Below, piece after piece: positions 27,034-37,181 of a stretch of DNA of 46,825 nt (position 1 is the stretch's first letter; each line of letters starts with the position of its first letter). Under the pieces are notes generated by a model that was given only the letters and a program-made list of their open reading frames with translations, did not search any database and was not told the DNA's origin. This DNA is from Planctomycetota bacterium (GTDB taxonomy: Bacteria; Planctomycetota; JAJSAM01; JAJVHW01): positions 1 through 46,825 of the forward strand of contig JAJVHW010000051.1 in the NCBI GenBank assembly GCA_022072415.1, written 5' to 3'. Both the position numbers and the translations under genes were made by a program.

Positions 27034-28332
27034 TCAGACGATCTGCAGGTTCGTCTCGATCGTCAGCGGCTCCGGGAAGACCGGAGCCGGATCGGCGGCG
27101 AGGTGCTCCCCGAGGATGTGCTTGTAGATGCTGCGGAAGTCCACCGCGTAGGCGAGGTGCTCCGCGTTGAGGTCCTGGTTCGTCAGGTCGGGGCCGTAGC
27201 TCCCGCCGGTCACCGCGCCGCCGATCACGAGCGCGCAGAAGCCGTGCCCGTGGTCGGTGCCCGCGGATCCGTTCACGTAGTTCCGCCGTCCGAACTCCGT
27301 GATCACGACGATCGCGATGTCGTTCCAGACGCCGCGGTTCTTCATGTCCTGCGCGAAGGCGCCCACGGCGTCGTCGAGCTGCGTGAAGAGCGACGGGAGC
27401 GCGCCCGTGGACTGCCCCTGGCTGCTGTGCGTGTCGAACCCGCCGTAGCCCGTGTAGAAGATCCGCGTCTCGAACCCGCCCTCGATCAGCACGGCCGCGT
27501 CGCGCATGCGCTGCGAGAGCGACGTGTTGGCCCAGGACACCGCCGTCGTGTACGAGGCGAGCGCGGTCTGCACCGCGCTGGTGAGCGTGTACGCCTGGTC
27601 GAGCGCGTCGCGCGACTGCTGGTTCAGCCCGGCTCCGGAGTAGCGCTGGATCATCTCCTTCGCGTACTGCGACCGGTGGAGCCGCGCGTTCGTCGAGTTC
27701 GAGGCCGTCCCGCTGATGTTGAACGCGCCGAGCGACGAGACGAGGAGCGGGTTCGTGCCGCCTCCGATGAAGTCGAGGAGCCTCCCGACGCCGAGCCCCA
27801 CGGCGCCCATCGACGTGGGCGCGTTGTCGTTCGCGTAGCGTGCGATCCATCCGCTCGGCGACACGCCGAGGGGCCCGAACCCGTTCCGGACGCCCGTCGA
27901 GAAGATGTCCTGGCTCTCGAAGTGCGAGAGGTTCGCCGAGGGGTACCCGACGCGCTGGACGAACGCCACCGAGCCCTCGTCGTAGAGCGCGCGGATCCGC
28001 GGCAGCGACGGGTGCAGCTTGTAGAGCTGCGTCGCGAACGGGCCGCCGAGCGCGGGGACGCCCGACGTGTCCACGGCCACGCTTCCCGCCGCCGACGTGC
28101 GCCGCGACGAGTAGCTCGACAGCGAGACCGGGATCACCATGTTCAGCGTGTCGCAGCCGCCGAACATGTTGATGACGATCATGCGCTTCAGGTTCTGCGG
28201 CGCGGCCGACGCCGGAGCGCAGAACCGGCCGAGCGGGCCGAGCGCGGTGATCCCCGCCCCCGCGAGGGAGAGCTTGAGGATGTCGCGGCGGGAGACGTTC
28301 TTCGGGAGGTGCAGCGGGCTGGCTGGGGACAT
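27034..28332 (-). CDS. DUF1501 family protein (Tat-type leader)
   Basis: VSRRDILKLSLAGAGITALGP leader; GFDTHSSQG, IVVITEFGRRNYVNGSAGTDHGHGFCALVIGGAV. Confidence 0.92.
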   Translation of the reverse strand: MSPASPLHLPKNVSRRDILKLSLAGAGITALGPLGRFCAPASAAPQNLKRMIVINMFGGCDTLNMVIPVSLSSYSSRRTSAAGSVAVDTSGVPALGGPFATQLYKLHPSLPRIRALYDEGSVAFVQRVGYPSANLSHFESQDIFSTGVRNGFGPLGVSPSGWIARYANDNAPTSMGAVGLGVGRLLDFIGGGTNPLLVSSLGAFNISGTASNSTNARLHRSQYAKEMIQRYSGAGLNQQSRDALDQAYTLTSAVQTALASYTTAVSWANTSLSQRMRDAAVLIEGGFETRIFYTGYGGFDTHSSQGQSTGALPSLFTQLDDAVGAFAQDMKNRGVWNDIAIVVITEFGRRNYVNGSAGTDHGHGFCALVIGGAVTGGSYGPDLTNQDLNAEHLAYAVDFRSIYKHILGEHLAADPAPVFPEPLTIETNLQIV

Positions 28333-28345
28333 GGCGGTCGCTCCT

Positions 28346-30781
28346 TCACCGGACCTGGTACGTGGGGTGCTGCGCGAGGATCAGCAGCAGTCCGCGGACG
28401 CGCTCGTCGCGGTGGGACTGGCTCTCGCCGTCGAACGGCGAGTTCGTCGTGGTCCCGTTGGTGTTGCGGACCGTGTTCAGGTACTCGACCAGCTCGGTGC
28501 GGTCGGCCTCCGTCAGCTCGACGCGGAGGCGCTCCGCGAGCGTGTCCACCGTGTTCCCGGCGGTCCGCTGCCCCGAGGGCGGCATGAGGTTCACCACGTC
28601 GATCCCGGCGTTCCTCTGCCGCGTGGTGTCCTCCACGCACTGGTAGATCAGGTTCGTGCGGTCGGCGAGCCCCTGCGACGACAGCCAGAGCTCCCCGAGA
28701 GGCCAACCGTTCACCGTGGGCGACTGCGTCGGGCGCTGTCCGAGGGTGTTCAGCAGCGAGTCGAGCGACGAGACGCGGAGCACGAGCCCCGTCGCGCGGA
28801 TGAACCCCACGCCGTACTCGACCGGCGCCTTCACCTGCGCCCGCCGCGCCTTCGCGTGGAAGAACGCCTCGCACGTGAAGAGCCGCCGGAGGAACGGAGC
28901 GAGCTCCCACTGGCACGTGTCCACGAAGTAGTCGGCCATCTCGTCCACGAGCACCTGGTCCGGATCCTCGAACGCGTAGTACTCGAAGAGCTTCTTCGTG
29001 ATGAACTTCGCGACCGGACGTCCGGGGAGCCCGAGGGTCACGTCCACCACGGACTCGTAGTCCTGGTCGGTGGTCTGGTTCCCGGGGATCGTCTGGCCGA
29101 AGATCGTCTTCGCGCCGGTGTCGTGCCGGTTCGTGTCCACCGACATGTACCCGAGCCCGTTCGCGTCGTACCGCTCCCGGTACCCCGACCACGCCTTCGC
29201 GCCCTGGACGATGTCCGCCTGCGTGTAGACGTTGTCCACGCCGAGCGTGTAGAGCTCCCAGAACTCGCGTGCGAAATTCTCGTTCGGCGCCGTCCGCGTG
29301 TTCACGCGGCCGTCGAGGAAGACGAGCATCATCGGGTCGCGCGCGACGTCGAGGAGGAGCTGGCGGAAGTTCCCGTTCCCCCCGTAGCGGAGCTTGTTGA
29401 CGTGGTCCACCATGTAGAAGTTGTTCGAACCCTCGAGCACGACCGTCGAGCAGCCGAAGTGGTCGTGCCAGAAGAACCCGATCGTCTCCTTGAACGGGTT
29501 CTCCGAGTTGAGCATCAGGTTCGTCCACCAGCGCGCCACCTGCGTGGACGACGGGAACTTGCCCTCGAGCCCGGGCGGGTCGGTGACGTTCACGAGCTCG
29601 GTCGCCGCCGCCGCCTGCTCCGCCGCGGTGTTCCGCTGGAACGAGAGCATCGTGTTGAGGTACGTGTCCACCCCCTGGCTCTGGACGGCCGCCATGTCGG
29701 CGTCCGTCGCGAACCAGCGGGTGCGCGTCAGGAAGTGGCGGTAGTCGTCCTCCGCCAGCGTGCGCCCTTCGAACGCGAAGGACCGCGACCGGTTGAGGCG
29801 CGTCTGGATGCGAAGCGTGCCCGCCGCGGAACCCGCGGCGTTGGACGCGGTGACCGTGTAGGTGGCGAGGGGGCTGATCTCGGTCGGCGTGCCCGTGATC
29901 GCGCCGGTGACCACGTCGATCGCGAGGCCGGCGGGGAGCCCCGGCGACACGCTGAAGCGGCCGCGCGGGTTCGTGCCGCCGACGATCACGTTCGCGGCGA
30001 TGGCGTCGCCCTCCTCGTACTCGACGACGGGCACGGAGTAGACGGGTTCCGTCGGCACGTCGAGCGGATCGAGGACGAGTCCCGAACCGGACGCGCTCGC
30101 GCCGAAACCCGAGGACTCCCACTCGAAGCCGCCGTCGCCCTGCCGGAGAGAGAGCGTGAACGACTTCCCCTTGAACGAGAGCTTCGACGCCTTGCCGCCG
30201 CCCTTCAGCGCGACGACGTCGCCGCAGGACGCGGCCGTGCCCTCCGCGGCGAACTTCCCCTTCTTCCCCTCCGTGAGCACGACGTCCACGGTGGCGGTCT
30301 GCTCCGGAGCGGACGCGAGGTCGATCACGCACGTCCCCTTCCGTGCGAGGGCCGCGTCGCCCTTCACGGACGCCCCGCCGGCGAACGTCCGCGCGCCGGG
30401 CCCGCCGCCGAGGACGCCGTCCAGCGCGAGCTTCGTGCGTCCGGAGGTGCCGTCGAGCGACAGCGTGCTCTTCGCGGCCTTGAACTTCACGGAGCCGGTG
30501 ACCTGGAACGAGAGCCCGAGGTAGTCCGCCGTGCCGGTCACGCGGCCCTTGGCGTCCGTCTCGACCGTGAGCGTGCCCTGCGACGCGCCGTCGTCGGTGG
30601 TCAACGTGAACGGGAACGTGCCCTCGAGGCAGACCGGCGCCGTGACGACGTCGAAGGAGTAGACGTTGACCTCGCCCTCGGCCCCCGCCGCGCTCCCGGC
30701 GCCGCCGCCGAACGCCGCCGCCGCGCCGACCGTGAGCGCGAGGAACCCGTGACGTGCGACGGAACGATGCGTGCGAGCCAT
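28346..30781 (-). CDS. DUF1800 family protein with a putative-Ig (He_PIG-like) domain
   Basis: HFLTRTRWFATDADM, FWHDHFGCS, NENFAREFWELYTLGVDNVYTQADIVQGAKAWSG; N-terminal GLAIDVVTGAITGTPTEISPLATYTVTASNAAGSA. Confidence 0.92.
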   Translation of the reverse strand: MARTHRSVARHGFLALTVGAAAAFGGGAGSAAGAEGEVNVYSFDVVTAPVCLEGTFPFTLTTDDGASQGTLTVETDAKGRVTGTADYLGLSFQVTGSVKFKAAKSTLSLDGTSGRTKLALDGVLGGGPGARTFAGGASVKGDAALARKGTCVIDLASAPEQTATVDVVLTEGKKGKFAAEGTAASCGDVVALKGGGKASKLSFKGKSFTLSLRQGDGGFEWESSGFGASASGSGLVLDPLDVPTEPVYSVPVVEYEEGDAIAANVIVGGTNPRGRFSVSPGLPAGLAIDVVTGAITGTPTEISPLATYTVTASNAAGSAAGTLRIQTRLNRSRSFAFEGRTLAEDDYRHFLTRTRWFATDADMAAVQSQGVDTYLNTMLSFQRNTAAEQAAAATELVNVTDPPGLEGKFPSSTQVARWWTNLMLNSENPFKETIGFFWHDHFGCSTVVLEGSNNFYMVDHVNKLRYGGNGNFRQLLLDVARDPMMLVFLDGRVNTRTAPNENFAREFWELYTLGVDNVYTQADIVQGAKAWSGYRERYDANGLGYMSVDTNRHDTGAKTIFGQTIPGNQTTDQDYESVVDVTLGLPGRPVAKFITKKLFEYYAFEDPDQVLVDEMADYFVDTCQWELAPFLRRLFTCEAFFHAKARRAQVKAPVEYGVGFIRATGLVLRVSSLDSLLNTLGQRPTQSPTVNGWPLGELWLSSQGLADRTNLIYQCVEDTTRQRNAGIDVVNLMPPSGQRTAGNTVDTLAERLRVELTEADRTELVEYLNTVRNTNGTTTNSPFDGESQSHRDERVRGLLLILAQHPTYQVR

Positions 30782-31211
30782 GCGTGCCTCCCGGAGTCTC
30801 GCGGGCCGCGTCCCGCGCCGCAGAGACTCTACCCCGGCGCGCCAGTCCCGTTACGAGAGAGACGGCTTCTCACGTCGGTCTCACAGGGCGCGCACGCCGT
30901 CCTCGACGGCCGCGAACGGGGACACGACGAACCGCCCCTCCGTCCCGAGTTCCATCTCCAGGCCCTGGGGTGGGCGCCCGGACCGGAAGTGATCGGTCCT
31001 CTGCTGCGGCAGCGCCGGCGCGTCCGGCGGTCGGTTTCCGCCCCTCGTGCTCTCCATTCATCCGAGCGTCAGGGTGTCGAAGGATGCAGGTCGACTCCGG
31101 AAACGGGATGGCGCGGTTTCGTGGGCGTCGTGGGAGGATGCCCGCCGTCGGGGGGCGTTCCCCGTGGTCCGAGGCGCCCGTGAGGAGTCCCGGGGCCGAC
31201 CGGAGGTGGAC

Positions 31212-32498
31212 ATGCCGGAACACTTGCACAGCGGCCCCGCTCACGCGATCGGGAGCCGTCCTCCCGAGTGCCGCGCGGCCGGATTCGCGGGTCCCGTGGT
31301 CGCATGCGACCGCGCAGGATGGTTCGACCCCGCGCGGCCGCTCGTCTGCCGCCATGCCGAGCCGCCGCCGGGCGGCTTCGGGTGGACGCCGTACGTGCCG
31401 TCCGCATCGGGCGCCGGGGCACCGCCCACCGGCACGCCGCCGACGCACGGCTGGGGGAGCGACGTCTACATCTACGGAGGCGCAGGAGGTGGCGGAGGAG
31501 GCGGCGGCGGCCACGTCCACGTCGGGGCCCCGCCTGTCCTGGTTCCGCCCCAGCATCCGTGGACCGATCCGGAGCGCGTGCCGGGCGACCCGGCGGCGAC
31601 CGTCCGCTTCCGGCGGCGCGCCGGATATGCGTACGACCGGAACGACCCGCTGCAGGTCGTCGAGATCCCGTGCAACCCCGACGCGATCGCCGAGCAGCGC
31701 GTGCGACTGAAGGTCACGCGGCCGGCGACTTCGACGGGAGCGGTCGGCGCCCCGCTGGCCGGCGTCATGGACGCAAGGATCCACGTGGCCTTCCCGAAGG
31801 ACCACGAGATCGAGGTGGACCACGTGTTCAAGGGGGAGCACTGCCGCTCCGTCCGCTACGAGATCTTCGTGCAGTACGTCGTGTTCGACGTGGAGCTCAA
31901 CGTGCCGGGGCAGGTTCCTGAGACGTTCTCGGTGTCGGAGCCCGTCGGGTGGTTCCCCGTGAAGCGCCACATCGACCCGACGTGCTGCACGGCGACCACC
32001 GAACGGATCCAGAAGTCGGTGGAGAAGTCCGCCGCCACCTCCGAGCCGCCGGTGCGCCATGCGTTGGTGCGCGCCGCGGACCATCTTCTCGCGGCCCGCG
32101 GGTTCCTGCCGCACCCCGGCCGCATCTCCGATGCCACCGATGCGTACGCCCGCGCAGCTCGACTGCTCGCCGACGCGGAGCGCGGCGGGGCCGACGTCTC
32201 GGGCCCGCTCTCCGGCATCGCACGGATTGCGCGCGGTCTGGCGGGACCGGTGGTTTCGGACGCGCTCGCGTCGAGACTGGGCGCGTCCGACGCGCTCCTG
32301 GGCGCGCTGATCGTGCGCGGAGGGTCGGAGGCCGCCGCGGACCTTGCAACCGGCGACGCGGCTCGCGCGGAGTCGCCTGCGGACGCGGTCGTCTGGTACG
32401 TCGCCGCCCTCCATCACGCCTCGGCGGCGCTTGACGTCGCGAACGCGGCTCGCTTCGACGCGCCCGTCGCCGCGAAGCGCAAGCCCCGCCGCGCCTGA
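31212..32498 (+). CDS. Hypothetical protein with Pro/Gly-rich N-terminus and poly-Gly tract
   Basis: Long ORF with probable ATG at 31212 (GGAGGTGGAC upstream); YGGAGGGGGGGGGHVHVG. Confidence 0.6.
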   Translation: MPEHLHSGPAHAIGSRPPECRAAGFAGPVVACDRAGWFDPARPLVCRHAEPPPGGFGWTPYVPSASGAGAPPTGTPPTHGWGSDVYIYGGAGGGGGGGGGHVHVGAPPVLVPPQHPWTDPERVPGDPAATVRFRRRAGYAYDRNDPLQVVEIPCNPDAIAEQRVRLKVTRPATSTGAVGAPLAGVMDARIHVAFPKDHEIEVDHVFKGEHCRSVRYEIFVQYVVFDVELNVPGQVPETFSVSEPVGWFPVKRHIDPTCCTATTERIQKSVEKSAATSEPPVRHALVRAADHLLAARGFLPHPGRISDATDAYARAARLLADAERGGADVSGPLSGIARIARGLAGPVVSDALASRLGASDALLGALIVRGGSEAAADLATGDAARAESPADAVVWYVAALHHASAALDVANAARFDAPVAAKRKPRRA

Positions 32499-32526
32499 CC
32501 GCTTCGCGGCCGGTCTCTCCAACGAA

Positions 32527-34554
32527 TCAGCGGGTGCGCGTCACCCGCCAGATCGCCGCGAAGGTGGACACGTACAGGCTCCCGTCGGACGCGATCTGGA
32601 CGTCGAGGGGCTTGCCGTCGATCCCGGTCTCGTCGAACCGGAGGAACGGGCGCTCTTCGTCGAGGTCGGAGACCGTCGGGCCGGAGAGGCGGATCGTCCG
32701 CACGTCGGCCCCGTCGTACCCGGCGAGGAAGAGGACCGACTCCCACTCCGGGCCGAAACCGGCGCCGTCGTGGAACGCGAGGCCCGTCGGCACGATCACG
32801 GGCGTCCAGTCGATGATCCGCCGCCCGCGGAGGGGGCCCGGGATCGACTCGGGGTCCTCGGACCCCCACTCGAAGTTCTTCCCCGCCTGCACGAAGTCGA
32901 GTTCGTCGTGCGCCGTCGGCCCGTTCTCCGTGACGAAGAGTCCGCCCGTCGGGCCGTGGAACGTCAGGTCGAACGGGTTCCGGAACCCGATGGCCCAGAC
33001 GGGGCTCGACGGGTCCGGGTTCGACGCGGGGACGCGGCCGTCCGGCGCGTACCGGAGGACGCAGCCGGCGAGGGACGCCGGGTCCTGGGCGCGTGCAGGG
33101 TCGCCCGTGTCGCCGACGGTCACCCAGAGCATGCCGTCCGGACCGAACTCCACCGCGCCCGCGTTCTGGGTGACGCCGCTCGGCAGGTCGTCCACGATCA
33201 CGTCCGGCCCGGCGACGGACTCGACCGGACCCGCGGGCGGCGACACCGTGTACCGGAGCACCCGCGTGCGCTCCGCGTGCCCCGCTTCGGCCGCGGTGGT
33301 CGCCGTCACGTAGACGCGGCCCGACGACGCGAAGTCGGGCGAAGCGCAGATCCCGAGGAGGCCGCGCTCGCCGCCCGTCACGACGGGCACAGTCACGAGA
33401 GGTTCCGGGTCCAGCGCGCCGTCGGCGGACACAAGCCGGACGTTCCCGCTCAGGAGCTCGGCGTAGAGCATCCTGCCGTCGGGGAGGAGCGCCATGCGGA
33501 CGGGGATCGCCGCCTCGGTGACCTTGGCGATTCCGAAGCCTGGAAGAAGTTCGGCGACGCCGGCGGGAAGCTCCGGGTCCACGGCGATCGTCAGGTCCGC
33601 CGACGTCGAGCCGCGCGCGTTCCGCGCGGTGACCGTGTACACCGTCGGCGGGCTCGTGGACACCGGCTCGCCGGAGATCCCGCCGGTCTGCGGGTCGAGG
33701 GCGAGGCCGTCCGGGAGCGGGGGGAGGATCGTGAACGCGAGGTCGTCGCCGGAGACGGTCGCCGAGACGGCGAGAGACTCCGCGACGCGCGCATCCACGA
33801 CGTCGTCGTCGAAGGAGAGGTCCCGCGGCGGCGCGAGGTCGAGCGTGCCCGGCGGGCCGACGTTCACGAGGCGCACGTCGAGGGTCGCGGCGCCGCTCGT
33901 CACGCGAACGACTCCGACGCCGGCGGCCGCGCCCATCGTGAACGCGTGGACCGCCCCGCCTCCCCCGGGAGCCGCTGCGACCGCACCGGCGCCGTCATCC
34001 GCAAGTTCGACGACCACGTCGCCGCCCGGCGAGGCTGCGACGCGGAGCCGCACTGCGTCGCCCGGCTCGTGGACGAGGACCGTCCGCCCGGTCTCGACCG
34101 CATGCACGTCGCCGATCGGGCCGAGCCGCCGCCGCGCACGAGCGATCGACGCGGCGGCGCGGCCGGTTGCCAGCATCGCGTCGAGATCGGAGGCTGCGCC
34201 GACTTCGTCCGCCGCGCGGTCAATCCTGCGCCGCGCGTCGAGCAGGCCGACGCGGAGGTCGCGCGCCATCCCCGCAGGCCGCACGTCGCGGATCGCGGTG
34301 GACGCGGCGGTCGCGGACTGCGCAGCGTCTCCGAGCGCGAGGGCGGCGGTCCGGTCGTCATCCGCGAGGAGCGCCGCCGCGGCATCGGCGAGCCGCCCCT
34401 CGCACGCCCGCAGCGCAGCGTCGAGTGCGTCGCGCGGCTCGCCCGCGAACGACGCCCCGCCGCAAAGGAGCGGCGCGAGCACGAGCGGCGCGAGCAGGAG
34501 CGGCGCGAGCACGAGCGTCGGACGCATCGGCGGCATCGTGCCACGGATTGCCAT
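32527..34554 (-). CDS. PQQ-dependent sugar dehydrogenase-like (glucose/sorbosone dehydrogenase) with Ig-like domain
   Basis: MRMALLPDGRMLYAEL..., VSVGDTGDPARAQDP-type segment, GFRNPFDLTFHGPTGGLFVTENGPTAHDELDFV; start is ATG 34554 or 34527. Confidence 0.85.
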   Translation of the reverse strand: MAIRGTMPPMRPTLVLAPLLLAPLVLAPLLCGGASFAGEPRDALDAALRACEGRLADAAAALLADDDRTAALALGDAAQSATAASTAIRDVRPAGMARDLRVGLLDARRRIDRAADEVGAASDLDAMLATGRAAASIARARRRLGPIGDVHAVETGRTVLVHEPGDAVRLRVAASPGGDVVVELADDGAGAVAAAPGGGGAVHAFTMGAAAGVGVVRVTSGAATLDVRLVNVGPPGTLDLAPPRDLSFDDDVVDARVAESLAVSATVSGDDLAFTILPPLPDGLALDPQTGGISGEPVSTSPPTVYTVTARNARGSTSADLTIAVDPELPAGVAELLPGFGIAKVTEAAIPVRMALLPDGRMLYAELLSGNVRLVSADGALDPEPLVTVPVVTGGERGLLGICASPDFASSGRVYVTATTAAEAGHAERTRVLRYTVSPPAGPVESVAGPDVIVDDLPSGVTQNAGAVEFGPDGMLWVTVGDTGDPARAQDPASLAGCVLRYAPDGRVPASNPDPSSPVWAIGFRNPFDLTFHGPTGGLFVTENGPTAHDELDFVQAGKNFEWGSEDPESIPGPLRGRRIIDWTPVIVPTGLAFHDGAGFGPEWESVLFLAGYDGADVRTIRLSGPTVSDLDEERPFLRFDETGIDGKPLDVQIASDGSLYVSTFAAIWRVTRTR

Positions 34555-34583
34555 GCGCGTCGAGCGGGTCCGTCGCGAGGCGG

Positions 34584-34880
34584 GCGCATCCGCGAGCGGA
34601 GCAGGACGTCCACCCGCGACGCCGCGGTGGACGGCGGCGCGCTTCGCGCCGGCGTATCCGCGAGCGGAGCGAGACGTCCACCCGCGACGCCGCGGTGGAC
34701 GACGGCGCGCTTCGCGCCGGCGTATCCGCGACCGGAGCAAGACGTCAACCCGCGACGCCGCGGTGGACGGCGGCGCGCTTCGCGCCGGCGTATCCGCGAG
34801 CGGAGCAAGACGTCAACCTGCGACGCCGCGGTGGACGGCGGCGCGCTTCGCGCCGACGTATCCGCGAGCGGAGCAAGACG
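34584..34880. repeat. 68-bp tandem repeat array (about 4.4 units) abutting the tRNA-Phe 3' end
   Basis: Unit starts at 34584, 34652, 34720, 34788 and 34856 (partial). Confidence 0.97.
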
Positions 34881-34956
34881 TGGTGGGCAGACCCAGACTT
34901 GAACTGGGGACCCCAGCATTTTCAATGCTGTGCTCTACCAGCTGAGCTATCTGCCC
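34881..34956 (-). tRNA. tRNA-Phe (GAA), CCA encoded
   Basis: Reverse complement GGGCAGATAGCTCAGCTGGTAGAGCACAGCATTGAAAATGCTGGGGTCCCCAGTTCAAGTCTGGGTCTGCCCACCA; anticodon loop TTGAAAA. Confidence 0.96.
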
Positions 34957-35015
34957 ACGCGCGAGGCGCCGAACCTACCCGCAGCCGCCTCCGCTTCAAG
35001 ATTCGCGCGGGGTCG

Positions 35016-35510
35016 TCACTCCGGATCGGACCGGAGCCGCTCGGTCACCGACGCGTAGAGGGCGTCGAACACGATCTTCGACCGCTCGACCGTCTCGTGG
35101 TCGTCGCGGCAGACGAGCGGGAAGCCGCGGCAGACGGCGCGGAGCCCCGCGCCCTCGGCCGTGTCGTGGAGGCGCGGGGGGAGGTCGGCGGAACCGACGA
35201 TCCGTCCCATCTCGCGGAGGGTCTGGTCCCCGTGCTGGTACATGAGCGCGAGTTGTTCGAACGAGGTGCGGCCCTTCGCGTCCTCGTGAGGGAAGTCGGC
35301 GCCCGGCGCGTCGAAGCCGCGTGCGCCCTCGCGCGCCTGGACCGCGGCCACCTCGCCGGGCTCGACGAAGAGGAAGGTCGCGTCGGGGTCCACGAACCTG
35401 CGGATCAGCCATGCGGTCGCCGCGCGGTTCACGCGGATCCCCTTCCGCGTCACCCACTTCGTCCCGGTGCCGGCGCCCGCGCGCCTGTCCCCGTCCGTCG
35501 ATCCGCTCAT
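35016..35510 (-). CDS. Chromate resistance ChrB-domain protein
   Basis: KWVTRKGIRVNRAATAWLIRRFVDPDATFLFVEPGEV; FEQLALMYQHGDQTL. Confidence 0.8.
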   Translation of the reverse strand: MSGSTDGDRRAGAGTGTKWVTRKGIRVNRAATAWLIRRFVDPDATFLFVEPGEVAAVQAREGARGFDAPGADFPHEDAKGRTSFEQLALMYQHGDQTLREMGRIVGSADLPPRLHDTAEGAGLRAVCRGFPLVCRDDHETVERSKIVFDALYASVTERLRSDPE

Positions 35511-35517
35511 GTCTCCC

Positions 35518-36510
35518 TCACGTCCACGTGCCGCCCGCGCCGGGGACGTCGGCCCGCCACTCGCCGTCGCGGAACCTCCGGCGCATCTCCGCGATGTCGG
35601 CCGCGATCTGCGCGCGGAGCGCGTCGGGCCCGTCGAACCTCCGCTCGTCGCGGAGCTTCCCGAGGAGGAACACCTCGAGCGTCCTTCCGTAGAGGTCGCC
35701 CTCCCAGTCCGGGACGTGCGCCTCCACCGTCTCCGCGCGGCTGCCCTCGGGGTGGAACGTCGGACGCCCGCCGATGTTCACCACGCACGGCCGCGCCGCG
35801 CCGTCGCGTTCGCCGCCGATCGCGGCGACGCCTCCGTACACGCCGCGTCCCGGTCGGAGCTCGCCTTCGAGGTCGAGGTTCGCGGTCGGGAAGCCGAGGC
35901 TGCGCCCGCGCCCGTCGCCGCGGACCACCGTCCCGAAGAGGGCGGGCGGACGCCCGAGCAGGTCGCCGGCGCGCGCGAGGTCCCCCCGCGCGACCGCGGC
36001 GCGGATCGCCGACGACGACACGATCTCGCCGTCGGCCATGCGCACGGGTTCCGTGGACTCGACGAGCACGCCGAGGGGCGCGAGCCGCTCGCGCAGCATC
36101 GCGGCATCGCCGCGGCGGTCGCGCCCGAAGCGGGTGTCGTGCCCCGCGACGACTCCGCCCGCGCCGATCGCCCCGGCGAGCACGTCGTCCGCGAACGCCT
36201 CCGCCCCCATCTCGCGGAGGTCGCGGTCGAACCGCAGCACGGCCACCGTGTCCACGCCCTCGCGGCGGAGCAGATGGAGCCGGTGACGAAGCGACGTGAC
36301 GAGCGGCGGCGCCTCGCCGTGCGTGACGGCCTTCGGGTGCACGTGGAACGTGACGACCACGACCTCGCCGTTCAGCCGCGCGGCCATCTCCCGCGTGCGG
36401 GCGAGCACCGCCCGGTGCCCGCGGTGGACTCCGTCGAAGACGCCGAGCGTGACGGCCGGCCGGCGGAAGCGCTCCCGGCGGAGCGCGCCGAGGCCCTCCA
36501 GCGTCCGCAC
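35518..36510 (-). CDS. ribF: Bifunctional riboflavin kinase/FAD synthetase
   Basis: VTLGVFDGVHRGHRAVLARTREMA; VVRGDGRGRSLGFPTANLDL; LYGRTLEVFLLGKLRDERRFDG. Confidence 0.95.
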   Translation of the reverse strand: MRTLEGLGALRRERFRRPAVTLGVFDGVHRGHRAVLARTREMAARLNGEVVVVTFHVHPKAVTHGEAPPLVTSLRHRLHLLRREGVDTVAVLRFDRDLREMGAEAFADDVLAGAIGAGGVVAGHDTRFGRDRRGDAAMLRERLAPLGVLVESTEPVRMADGEIVSSSAIRAAVARGDLARAGDLLGRPPALFGTVVRGDGRGRSLGFPTANLDLEGELRPGRGVYGGVAAIGGERDGAARPCVVNIGGRPTFHPEGSRAETVEAHVPDWEGDLYGRTLEVFLLGKLRDERRFDGPDALRAQIAADIAEMRRRFRDGEWRADVPGAGGTWT

Positions 36511-36511
36511 G

Positions 36512-37033
36512 TCAGGCCGAGGCCCGGTCCGCCGCGCGATCCTCCAGCGCCTTCAGCGCGCGCCGGTTGGCGAGCTTGTCCGCGGGCGTCATCTTCGAGA
36601 GGAACGTCACGCCGTCGAGGTGGTCGATCTCGTGGAGGCAGCAGCGGCCGAGCATGCCGTCGTCCTCGATCTCGCGGACCGTGCCGTCGAGCGTCGTGTA
36701 GCGGACCTTCACGCCCTTCCGGCGCGTGATGACCGCCGCGACTCCCGGGAACGAGAGGCAGCCCTCTTCGCGGGCCTCGCTCCCCCACGCGTCCACGACC
36801 TCGGGGTTGATGATCACGATCTCGTCGCCCGGCCGGCCGGTGCCGGAGACGACCGCCACGCGCGCGTCCCAGCCGACCTGGGTCGCGGCGAGGCCGAGCC
36901 CGTTCTGGTCGAACATCGTCGCGACCATGCGCGCGGCCATGGCGCGGACATCCGCCGACGCGGGGTCGGCCTTCGCCGCGCGGCGGCGGAGGAACGGGTC
37001 GGGGTACTTGAGGACGGGCAGGAGTTCGGACAT
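36512..37033 (-). CDS. def: Peptide deformylase
   Basis: NGLGLAATQVG, EEGCLSFPG, CLHEIDHLDGVTF. Confidence 0.96.
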   Translation of the reverse strand: MSELLPVLKYPDPFLRRRAAKADPASADVRAMAARMVATMFDQNGLGLAATQVGWDARVAVVSGTGRPGDEIVIINPEVVDAWGSEAREEGCLSFPGVAAVITRRKGVKVRYTTLDGTVREIEDDGMLGRCCLHEIDHLDGVTFLSKMTPADKLANRRALKALEDRAADRASA

Positions 37034-37181
37034 GGGGATGCGGGCTCCGGGCTGCGGCGCGGCGGCGGCGCCGGGCCACGGGGAACGAGCATACTCATCG
37101 GCGCGGGGCCGGTCGGAACAATCCCCTTGCCGCCCCGGCGGGGCCCCCTACGATGCTGGAATCCAGAGGAGCCGAGCCCAC

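Noticed and set aside
34358-34945. ORFs translating the 68-bp array (RRREARRRPPRRRG, AAVDGGALRAGVSASGA)
   Set aside because: Translation of tandem non-coding repeats; the ORFs run into a tRNA gene.
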